Shown here: positions 1 to 6,413 of the stretch, one piece after another | How positions within the stretch are numbered: position 1 is the stretch's first letter | How the letters are laid out: every line of letters starts with the position of its first letter | NCBI GenBank assembly: GCA_036939755.1 | Contig: JALLAZ010001026.1 | Coordinates: forward strand, 1-10,652 | DNA length: 10,652 bases | Direction of reading: 5' to 3' | DNA from: Stephanodiscus triporus | Taxonomy: Eukaryota > Bacillariophyta > Thalassiosirophyceae > Thalassiosirales > Thalassiosiraceae | Translations under genes and position numbers: made by a program | The notes under the pieces: model-generated | Told to the model about the DNA's origin: nothing | Databases searched by the model: none | The model's input: the letters and a program-made list of their open reading frames with translations, nothing else

Positions 1-170
1 ACAGATATCCATTTTGCCAAGCAACAATTTTTGATTTTTGACCAAAAGGAATTCAAACGCAAAATGGCGGGATCGGGTCTCAACCATCGACCCCGGCCGC
101 AAGCTTCCTTAAACAATACTTATCATTTCGCAAAACAAACAAGGCCGCAACAAAGAGGGGCGGTGTCTGA
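1..170. other. 5' flank of the first J-domain gene
   Basis: This stretch has no gene I can support and presumably holds the promoter and 5' leader of the + strand J-domain gene. It begins AT-rich (T and A runs around 25-50). An ATG at 64 in a strong context (aaaATGG) opens a frame running to 405, out of frame with the main gene and overlapping its start. That frame has no recognisable protein and could act as an upstream ORF only if transcription starts before 64. No TATA box is convincing. Confidence 0.35.
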
Positions 171-1901
171 ATGGTTTATCTTCATCGACGACGCAGTTCC
201 CCCTCAGGAAATACCGAACCGATGTGGCGACATTCCGATCACATTCTTTTTTCACTCGCGATCACCGTTGGCGTTTCATCGCTCAACATTGGCGGTCATG
301 CTCCGATTTGTTGGGCGTTTTCGGCGACGATGCCTTTCGCTCACACATCATCATCGTCGTGGCCACCCACGTCCCTACCGCCGATCGGGCAAAGATTCCC
401 ATTAGTCTCGTATGACCAGCCAGCGCGATTTCCGGCAACAATATTTCGATCCTCTTCGAGAACTTCACTCCACGCTTCCTCCTCGCCATCCAACAAGACG
501 AAACCGCCCCCTCTTCCCAAAACGGACGATCCCTTCCTCCTCCTGGGATTGGACCCGACCGTGGACGCTAAAGACATTAAACGCGCGTATCGGAAACGAG
601 CCATGCAGTATCATCCCGATGTCATACTCACGCCGGATTCGACGGCGAGGGATAGAGACGAGGCGAGTAAGGACTTCGCGCGGATCAATGCCGCGTACGA
701 AATGTTGACGGGGGGTGGAAAGGGCAACGCAAGCGCTGGGAGTGCGACTGGAAGTAGCGGTGGCGCCACGTCGTCTAGCGGGTATACTAACCAACCTCCG
801 CACAGGAGACAATCTGACTACACCTCGTCGACGTCCGGAAAATCGATCAATTGGGAAGATTTCATGCCCAAATACGACGAAGAAGATGCCAAGTACGATG
901 CGGGTGGGGACTCCTTTGGTTCTATATTCTCTGATTTAATCAATGGTGCTGCTGGTTATGCGGCGGGCGTTTCGGGCAAAGTTGGCGGTGGGGGGATAGT
1001 GGGAGACCTCATCGACTTCCTTGAACGAAACGTTGATGGTTTCGAATCCGGTTACGATGATGATAAATCTTTGTCTCAATTGCTGCTTTATGGTGAATTC
1101 GATGAAGTGGCGAGTGAGATGGATGAGACGGATATCCTCGTCAGTTCGTTGGAGACGAAGTTGAATACTGTAGAAAGTGAGTTGATTCAAGCGCAAGCAG
1201 ATCTTAGCGTCGCCACCAAGTTCTCCGAGAGGCTTGATATCGAAGAACGGATCGCGGAATTGAAAGCGAGGGACAACGTAGTTAGGGGTTATCTGAAGAA
1301 AGGGAAGAAGAGGCTGGTCCGATTGAGGGAGAGGTACAAGGAATTGATGGTTGGCGGACGCGGTGGCAGGGGATATCGAGGTAGTGCAAGTCCCAATAGA
1401 GATTCGAGTGATAGCAGTTCAAGGTCCAGAGGCCGTTCAGAACATGCACGATCTTCCTCCCCGACGGCACAGGCCTATTCTACTTCAGCATCAGCTCCTG
1501 CGTCGTCCTCCACCAAAAGTTGGAGGGATGAAGGATTCACAGGCTCGTATGGACGAACAAGCTCAGGTAGCCGACGTAGAAGCCGTAGGAGCCAAGGACA
1601 GGCAAGTGCAAATGAAGGATCGACAGGTTCAGATCAGCCATCGACAAATGCTGGGCAACAACCAAATCAGCAGCAAAAGCGACGTACGGATGAAAGTGCT
1701 AATAGCGGTAGAAGCAGCAGCAGCGTTGACTCTGCCACAACTACCGCAAGCAGCAGTAAACCTACCCCGCTCGAGCCATGGGTACCCCCCCATCGCCGAA
1801 CACAATCATCGACTGAACGCGATACACAGGTTAAGAAACGACTGCGAGAACTGAAAGTAGATGAAGACTTTGAGCAACTCAAGAGAGAAATGGGAATGTA
1901 G
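171..1901 (+). CDS. J-domain (DnaJ-like) co-chaperone, predicted plastid-targeted
   Basis: J-domain proteins stimulate Hsp70 ATPase through the HPD motif. The J domain spans about residues 119-182 of 576 (numbered from the ATG at 171), with DPFLLLGLD at its start, HPD at 148-150 and FARINAAYEML at the end. No zinc-finger or DnaJ C-terminal substrate domain is visible, so it is a type III (DNAJC-like) protein. A coiled coil covers about 318-392; then a low-complexity tail rich in Ser, Arg, Gly and Gln; then a charged helix-like C-terminus (560-576). The N-terminus reads as a signal peptide (hydrophobic 25-40) ending CWA before Phe50, then a Ser-rich, acid-free stretch to residue 81: the bipartite plastid presequence of diatoms. 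A TGA lies directly upstream of ATG 171. The ATG at 222 (residue 18) gives a more typical signal peptide and may be the true start (559 aa). No intron is needed. The gene converges on its right neighbour with 124 bp between stops. The J domain is certain; plastid location is an inference. Confidence 0.88.
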   Translation: MVYLHRRRSSPSGNTEPMWRHSDHILFSLAITVGVSSLNIGGHAPICWAFSATMPFAHTSSSSWPPTSLPPIGQRFPLVSYDQPARFPATIFRSSSRTSLHASSSPSNKTKPPPLPKTDDPFLLLGLDPTVDAKDIKRAYRKRAMQYHPDVILTPDSTARDRDEASKDFARINAAYEMLTGGGKGNASAGSATGSSGGATSSSGYTNQPPHRRQSDYTSSTSGKSINWEDFMPKYDEEDAKYDAGGDSFGSIFSDLINGAAGYAAGVSGKVGGGGIVGDLIDFLERNVDGFESGYDDDKSLSQLLLYGEFDEVASEMDETDILVSSLETKLNTVESELIQAQADLSVATKFSERLDIEERIAELKARDNVVRGYLKKGKKRLVRLRERYKELMVGGRGGRGYRGSASPNRDSSDSSSRSRGRSEHARSSSPTAQAYSTSASAPASSSTKSWRDEGFTGSYGRTSSGSRRRSRRSQGQASANEGSTGSDQPSTNAGQQPNQQQKRRTDESANSGRSSSSVDSATTTASSSKPTPLEPWVPPHRRTQSSTERDTQVKKRLRELKVDEDFEQLKREMGM

Positions 1902-2025
1902 CCTGTGAAAGGGAAAAAAATTAATTGAGAAACTAAGTGTCTGTTTCGTCACCGAGGACGACGCCCCTCGAAATGACATCGTTGCGTTATATTTTATATT
2001 TGCTTATTTAGGATTATCAGTTCTC

Positions 2026-4614
2026 TCATTCAGAGGAAAATGTTGGTCCAGACTTGGCCGATTCATCATCGTCTTTCAACTCACCGTACCGCTGACGGAA
2101 TTTCAACAACATTTCCTTCTCTTTTTTAAGAGCAGCAATTTCTTCCCGTCGGTAGGCATCCGCGGCCTCGTCGCCGAAGTCCCTCCGGACATACTCTTCT
2201 ATCATGGATAATGAATCTGGAACACTCTCTCTCGTGACTTTCAACTCACCACTTCCGGTAGGAATTGCCGCTTTCATATCGATGTATTCTGCGACCATTA
2301 TAGGCGAGTCGTACCGCTCGGTACCTTTTGGCGCGTCAGCGTTGGTTGGGATCATGGTGCGTAGTGCATCCCTCATCTGATCTACCTCGTTGGCATGTCG
2401 ATCTCTAATGACACGCTCCACGGACTTCATCTCGTCTTCTGCAACCTCTTTATTTGTGGCCGTGACGACGTTATCATTCAACCTACGCAACACATCCAGC
2501 TCATTTGCCATGGCTCTATCCAATTCACTCTTCCGCCGCACAGCGCTCTTTGCCATGCGCGCACGCAGTTGATGGATGGAGATCTCTTCGTCATCTGCTG
2601 GAGGGTCAAAATGATCGAAGTCGTACGACAATCCGATGCCAAAAGTTTGTTGTATGGCTACTCCCAATACATCGTCGAGCGTTTTCGTATTGTACGACTC
2701 TTGGTGCTTGATCAACCGGGCTTGGGTTGCATTTTGGATGGCCCCTTCTCGATCGCGAAAGATGAGAGAAAGAGACTCTGCAATCGAATCTGCGTCGGGT
2801 ATCATATCGTCAAAGGTTCCACCTCCTACGACAGTTGGCTCTCTCTGGATAGAATAAGGAGTGCCCTCTGTGGAAAAATCATCGAATCGAATTTGCCGCG
2901 TGTTCCACTCGTTCATTTCTAGAAGGAGGGGAACGTGTCCGGTGAAAAAGTAGTTCCTCCACGCTCGAAGCATCTCCGCAAGTCGTTGAGGAGTTCGCCA
3001 TCGGAGTTGATATCGCCATTGCACTCGTCGGGGATCGTCGATCGTGGCGCCCCATCCTTCCTTCGCATCATGTTCGTCATCGATCGGGAAGGTCGTGGCA
3101 CCGGAAAGAGATACGGCGGAACACTTGGAGAAACGAACGATCCTCCCGAGGGCGATCAAGTGGCACAACGACGGCAGTATCGACAGCGACGACGCCGCCA
3201 TCATCCCCCATCCAACCCTATCGCGGTAACTCGCCCAACTCCGATCCCCCCCGAGCAACACCGCCAAGTCCGACGCCACGCCCAACGGGAGCCAGTCGAG
3301 CATGACCTTCACCGCCCGCTGCATGTACGACGCGGACCGACATATAGGTCGCGGCCGATCGTCGCGGCGCAGCTCGAACAGCAACGACGGGTATTGGTGA
3401 AGCGCCGCGGCGGCGCCGACGCGCGTGAGCAAACGGACGAACGCGTCGACGCCGTCGCCGCCGCCGACGAGGGAGGCGGCGGCGGGAGCAGCCGCGACGA
3501 TCGTCCTCCCCCTCCCTCCGGGGGATAATAGGGATACCGCCCCGACGACGAAGGGCGCCGCGACCGCCGAGGACCAGTTCTCGAGCAAGCATAGGACGAA
3601 GTCTCCGGTGTCCTTGTCCCTCCCCCTCGCCTTCCGTCGTCGTCGTCGTCGTCGTCGTCGCGCGGGGCCGACGAAGAACGAGGGCGCGCCGTCGTCGTCC
3701 CGCCCCTCCAACGAGCGTTCCGCCGGTCCCAACTTTTCGCCCCGGACCAACGCCAGCAGGACCAACGGCAGCGCCATGCCGACGATCCAATGGTGAAGGA
3801 TGGAGAGCGCGTTCGCGGACCGCGCGAGGAGGACGCGGAGCATGCGCGACGAACACGGTGAGGCGGCGCGAACGCCGCCGCCGCCGCCGCCGCGAAGGAG
3901 GAGGAGGAACGCGACCACCCATCCGCCGATCCCGACCGTCGTCGAAAGCGCGTCGCGCAGGAGCGGCCGTCGATTGCGCGCGAATCCGTAATCCAGAGCG
4001 TGCCTCCGTCGTCGCTGTCGAAGGTCGTCCGTCGCGCGCCGACGGGCCAACGCGATCCGGAGGTGCTCGCGGTCGCCGTCGTAGTCGCCGGCCCGCCACT
4101 CGCCGTCGTCGTCGTCCCCGTCGACGACGGATGTGCCCGCGGCGGGCGGTCCCGCCGTCGTCGTCGTCGTCGTCGTCGTCGCCACTCCTCCCCCCTCCCC
4201 GTCGGACGACGATGCGGCCGGATCGTCCGGGGCCGTCTCGTCATGGACTGTCATCGTCGTCCCGCCGTAGTAGTCGTCATCCGGGGGAGGATCGCGCTCC
4301 CCGAGACACGCGCCGTCGTCTCCCCCCGAGGTCGATCGGACGACGGGGGGAGAGGACGGACGACGACGACGACTATGAACGCCGCCGACCTTCCGCGCGT
4401 CGCGACGGAGTAATATCGTCTCGATTTCCGCGCGACGACGAGGTCGAGGTCGAGGACGATGAAAATTCGTCGCCGAGGGAGGACGGGAGGGATCGACGAC
4501 GAACGCCGCCGAAGCCTCCGCCGACGGGAGGGGCCGCGGACACAAGCAGTGGTGACGTAGGAAAATGGCGAAAAGATGCACAGCCGGCGCATTACGTCGC
4601 CCGCGGTTGCGCAT
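2026..4614 (-). CDS. Unrecognised polytopic membrane protein with plastid-type presequence
   Basis: I do not recognise this 862-residue protein. The ATG at 4614 is the first Met after an in-frame TGA at 4621-4623 and has A at -3. Residues 1-37 resemble a short signal peptide (AVHLFAIFL core) ending SAEASAA before Phe38, an ASAFAP-like site; residues 38-61 are rich in Pro and Arg with one acidic residue, like a transit peptide. A low-complexity acidic and Thr-rich part follows (about 98-180, with eight Thr in a row at 146-153). Likely membrane segments are about 222-240, 268-290, 346-364 and 466-490, with weaker ones near 370-385 and 430-455. An Arg-run loop (319-328) separates the second and third. 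The C-terminal 350 residues are soluble, better conserved in appearance (RNYFFTGHVPLLLEMNEWN at 553-571) and rich in charged helices (about 680-750 and 800-845). The 5' half of the gene is far more GC-rich than the 3' half. The single long frame with coherent segments supports a real gene; function is unknown, and plastid envelope or thylakoid location is an inference. Confidence 0.78.
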   Translation of the reverse strand: MRNRGRRNAPAVHLFAIFLRHHCLCPRPLPSAEASAAFVVDPSRPPSATNFHRPRPRPRRRAEIETILLRRDARKVGGVHSRRRRPSSPPVVRSTSGGDDGACLGERDPPPDDDYYGGTTMTVHDETAPDDPAASSSDGEGGGVATTTTTTTTAGPPAAGTSVVDGDDDDGEWRAGDYDGDREHLRIALARRRATDDLRQRRRRHALDYGFARNRRPLLRDALSTTVGIGGWVVAFLLLLRGGGGGGVRAASPCSSRMLRVLLARSANALSILHHWIVGMALPLVLLALVRGEKLGPAERSLEGRDDDGAPSFFVGPARRRRRRRRRKARGRDKDTGDFVLCLLENWSSAVAAPFVVGAVSLLSPGGRGRTIVAAAPAAASLVGGGDGVDAFVRLLTRVGAAAALHQYPSLLFELRRDDRPRPICRSASYMQRAVKVMLDWLPLGVASDLAVLLGGDRSWASYRDRVGWGMMAASSLSILPSLCHLIALGRIVRFSKCSAVSLSGATTFPIDDEHDAKEGWGATIDDPRRVQWRYQLRWRTPQRLAEMLRAWRNYFFTGHVPLLLEMNEWNTRQIRFDDFSTEGTPYSIQREPTVVGGGTFDDMIPDADSIAESLSLIFRDREGAIQNATQARLIKHQESYNTKTLDDVLGVAIQQTFGIGLSYDFDHFDPPADDEEISIHQLRARMAKSAVRRKSELDRAMANELDVLRRLNDNVVTATNKEVAEDEMKSVERVIRDRHANEVDQMRDALRTMIPTNADAPKGTERYDSPIMVAEYIDMKAAIPTGSGELKVTRESVPDSLSMIEEYVRRDFGDEAADAYRREEIAALKKEKEMLLKFRQRYGELKDDDESAKSGPTFSSE
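3635..3661. repeat. (CGT)n trinucleotide microsatellite, coding
   Basis: About nine uninterrupted CGT units lie inside the - strand membrane-protein gene. Read on the - strand in frame as CGA codons they encode the poly-Arg loop between the second and third predicted membrane segments. Length polymorphism by slippage is expected and would stay in frame. Confidence 0.9.
4156..4181. repeat. (CGT)n trinucleotide microsatellite, coding
   Basis: A second tract of the same trinucleotide in the same gene, here read as ACG codons on the - strand, giving the eight-Thr run (residues 146-153). A shorter (GTC)4 tract near 4105-4116 is read as GAC and gives four Asp. Confidence 0.9.
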
Positions 4615-4643
4615 CGTGTGTCATTTTCCGAGACTTGGGCGGT

Positions 4644-4657
4644 GGGGGGGGGGGGGG
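4644..4657 (+). repeat. G14 homopolymer
   Basis: Fourteen consecutive G residues lie 30 bp upstream of the - strand gene start, in its likely leader or promoter. Exact length may be unreliable because long homopolymers are error-prone in sequencing. Confidence 0.9.
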
Positions 4658-4760
4658 TTGGCCGCGCGCCGCCTGCCGCCGTGTACTTTGTATATGATTA
4701 TTCTAGAGAGGTAAGTAGAAGGCTGAACTCCTCCTCTCGCGTTCGGTGTTGTGCATGCTC

Positions 4761-4800
4761 TGTGATGTGTGATGTGTATGATGTGTGTGTGATGTGAGTG
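4761..4800 (+). repeat. Degenerate TGTGATG tandem repeat
   Basis: Two exact TGTGATG units are followed by three diverged ones (TGTATGATG, TGTGTGTGATG, TGAGTG). It is a TG-rich minisatellite-like tract in non-coding DNA, directly before a short dyad GAGTG-n5-CACTC (4796-4810). Confidence 0.75.
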
Positions 4801-4846
4801 CTCGACACTCCACAACATAGCTTCCCCTAGCTTCTCGTAGAGAGCA

Positions 4847-4861
4847 ACTGTAGGAACAGTA
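4847..4861. repeat. Dyad element copy 1, ACTGTAG-n2-ACAGTA
   Basis: ACTGT (4847-4851) pairs with ACAGT (4856-4860) across four bases. The whole element recurs 65 bp downstream with the same half-sites and one extra spacer base, which suggests a repeated binding site rather than a chance palindrome. Confidence 0.5.
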
Positions 4862-4901
4862 CGAAGGGAAATATCTCGATTCTTCCCCTTGTCGCAATTA
4901 T

Positions 4902-4934
4902 TGTACTGGAGACTGTAGATTACAGTAGAGTACA
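4902..4934. repeat. Dyad element copy 2 inside a larger imperfect hairpin
   Basis: The core ACTGTA (4912-4917), GAT, TACAGT (4921-4926) is a perfect 6-bp inverted repeat. It is flanked by a second matching pair, TGTACT (4902-4907) and AGTACA (4929-4934), offset by a 4-versus-2-base internal loop. This could be a cruciform, a dimeric protein site or an RNA hairpin. Confidence 0.55.
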
Positions 4935-4942
4935 GGTACCAA

Positions 4943-4973
4943 ATCGTACTACTCCATGCACGTAAAGTACGAT
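4943..4973. repeat. Perfect 8-bp inverted repeat, ATCGTACT..AGTACGAT
   Basis: Arms 4943-4950 and 4966-4973 are perfect complements around a 15-base loop. Outside the arms, GGTA (4936-4939 with preceding G) and ACC (4974-4976) can extend the pairing around a bulge. It belongs to the same GTAC-rich cluster as the elements just upstream. Confidence 0.6.
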
Positions 4974-5166
4974 ACCTTTTACCGCCATTTACTTCATATT
5001 TATTTCCGCGCATGTACAAACATACTTAAGGTGCCACCACCATATCTACCTCTAGAGACACCTCAACCTCTAACTTTCCGCCCGATCCACGCACCATCCA
5101 TCCCCCCCAAATTCATCCTCGCAGGACATCACACACACCTACGATACCAGCTCTCCGCTCCTCGCC

Positions 5167-5189
5167 CTTACTACCACCGAAGTAGTAAG
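5167..5189. repeat. Perfect 8-bp inverted repeat near the RPL12 start
   Basis: CTTACTAC (5167-5174) and GTAGTAAG (5182-5189) pair perfectly around a 7-base loop, ending 58 bp before the RPL12 ATG. If transcribed it would form a stem-loop in the 5' leader; otherwise it may be a promoter site. Confidence 0.6.
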
Positions 5190-5247
5190 CGCAGCATCCC
5201 ATTGCCGTCGACGTAGTCACCTCATCTGCACATCGTCTATAAACACC

Positions 5248-6035
5248 ATGGGCGGCCCTCCCGGAGAAGACGTTAAGATCGGTGAGAGAGTATTATTATT
5301 CTTGTTTTTTTAGTTTTTTTTCGGGTGGGTGTCGGGTCGGAGACCGTAATACACACATCGATCGATTCGATTATCGGCCGGGCTTCGATGGATTTTGGGT
5401 TTGTTGGGCGAACAACGCGCGGGCCCTCCGTCCGTCCGCGCCGATTATTTTGTCATATGCGGCCGCGCCCTCTCATATCATCCGTCCGATCCGACGCGCG
5501 CCGTTCCTTCCTCCGTACCCCCTTCCCCCCCTCCCCCTCCTCCTCCCCCAACGCCGACCAAACACACACACCAGTCATCATGCGCACGGTCGGCGGAGAG
5601 ATCGGATCGGCATCCTCCCTCGCGCCCAAGATCGGACCCCTCGGCCTCTCCCCCAAGAAGGTCGGCGAGGACATACAGAAGGCGACCATGGACTGGAAGG
5701 GCCTGAACGTCACCGTGAAGCTCACGGTCGTGAATCGTCAGGCGACCGTCACGATGATCCCGTCCTCCTCCTCCCTCGTCATGAAGGCGTTGAACGAGCC
5801 GGCGCGCGATCGGAAGAAGGTGAAGAACGTCGTGCACAACGGCAACATCACGCTCGATCAGGTCATCGACATCGCGAGGCAGATGAGGGAGCGTTCCATG
5901 GCGAAGAAGCTATCGGGTACCGTCAAGGAGATCCTCGGCACGTGCAACTCCATCGGGTGCACCGTGAACGGCGAGAGCCCGCGCGACGTCCAGGCGGGCA
6001 TCGACGACGGCGAGGTCGAGATTCCCGAGGAATGA
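5248..6035 (+). CDS. RPL12: 60S ribosomal protein L12 (uL11), two exons
   Basis: RPL12 (uL11) binds the GTPase-associated centre of 28S rRNA at the base of the P-stalk in the cytosolic large subunit. Exons are 5248-5281 and 5575-6035; joining them gives 164 residues, close to the usual 165. The junction reads [15 protein letters not shown], matching the family's N-terminus. Further family hallmarks are [16 protein letters not shown] (28-43), [12 protein letters not shown] (51-62), DRKKVKN..GNIT (90-104), and the L11-type signature [12 protein letters not shown] (129-140). The start ATG has an ideal context (ACCATGG). A naive reading starts at 5325 inside the intron; that extension is not protein-like. 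Two AATAAA hexamers follow the stop. Residues 1-11 lie in a tiny first exon, a layout common in ribosomal protein genes. Identity is essentially certain; a mitochondrial or bacterial L11 is excluded by the eukaryotic-type sequence. Confidence 0.97.
5282..5574 (+). other. Spliceosomal intron of RPL12
   Basis: The 293-bp intron has donor GTGAGA, a long pyrimidine tract from about 5505 to 5550, and acceptor CACACCAG. It splits a codon after its first base (G|TC, Val). I looked for C/D-box snoRNA boxes in it and saw none. Removing it restores the conserved L12 N-terminus, which strongly supports both boundaries. Confidence 0.93.
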
Positions 6036-6078
6036 ACGCTTACGTATATGAACGAAAACCCCGATCGGGTGCGATGGG

Positions 6079-6084
6079 AATAAA
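6079..6084 (+). promoter_or_regulatory. Candidate poly(A) signal of RPL12 (proximal)
   Basis: AATAAA 43 bases after the RPL12 stop. A second copy lies 50 bases on, so alternative 3' ends are possible. Confidence 0.45.
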
Positions 6085-6128
6085 ACTAAAGGAATTTCGC
6101 CTCATGTTATACTTGGATGACTCGTCCG

Positions 6129-6134
6129 AATAAA
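6129..6134 (+). promoter_or_regulatory. Candidate poly(A) signal of RPL12 (distal)
   Basis: AATAAA followed by TATAGA, 93 bases after the RPL12 stop, entering a T-rich stretch. Confidence 0.45.
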
Positions 6135-6413
6135 TATAGACCTTCGCATTTTTCGATTCGACTTCTACCATTTCCGGGTTTTGACTCGACTCTGGACTTC
6201 ATCATTGATGATTCAAGATTATTATAATATATCAAAAAGACACGGTGGATGTACAAGAGAGTTTACTAGATATATGTTATCCTAGAATTGCCTATCATCT
6301 ATCGTATGGTATGTACTCTAAGTAAGTCGATAGACTCAATGACGGCGACGATATACGATATTGTAATAGCTTCTGTCTGAAGCACGGGAGGATGAAAGGA
6401 ATCATTTAGTAGA

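Larger units (their letters stand above)
4615..5247. promoter_or_regulatory. Divergent intergenic region between the membrane-protein gene and RPL12
   Basis: This 633-bp gap should contain both promoters. It has distinct zones: a G14 homopolymer just upstream of the - strand gene; a degenerate TGTGATG repeat (4761-4800); a palindrome-dense zone with clustered GTAC tetramers (about 4847-4976); and a C-rich, G-poor zone (about 5030-5175) that is probably the RPL12 5' leader or core promoter. By hand count, 5041-5160 holds 54 C and 11 G. The TATAAA at 5238-5243 sits four bases from the RPL12 ATG, too close to be a TATA box. Short ORFs here look non-coding. Confidence 0.6.
6036..6413. promoter_or_regulatory. 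Intergenic: RPL12 3' UTR and kinase-gene promoter
   Basis: This 378-bp stretch is AT-rich compared with the coding DNA on its left. Its left part should be the RPL12 3' UTR. The rest presumably includes the kinase promoter and leader. I see a perfect 7-bp inverted repeat TCTATCG (6298-6304) and CGATAGA (6328-6334), and a near-palindrome TCATCA-T-TGATGA (6199-6211), but no clear TATA box or RNA gene. Confidence 0.5.

Noticed and set aside
1351..1854. 167-codon + strand ORF inside the first J-domain gene
   Set aside because: A shadow of the low-complexity tail; no family features, and the main frame continues to a sensible C-terminus.
3218..4244. Long - strand ORFs (293 and 311 codons) overlapping the membrane-protein gene in other frames, and the + strand ORF 3858-4697
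   Set aside because: They are Arg/Ser/Pro low-complexity readings of GC-rich repeat DNA with no domain; the 862-codon frame spans them and has coherent membrane segments.
4621..5019. 132-codon - strand ORF in the divergent intergenic region
   Set aside because: It spans microsatellite and palindromic DNA, has no protein-like segments, and crosses what should be the promoters.
5238..5243. TATAAA as a TATA box for RPL12
   Set aside because: It ends four bases before the start codon, leaving no room for a leader.
5282..5574. snoRNA hosted in the RPL12 intron
   Set aside because: Ribosomal protein introns often host them, but I found no C/D box pair or H/ACA arrangement.
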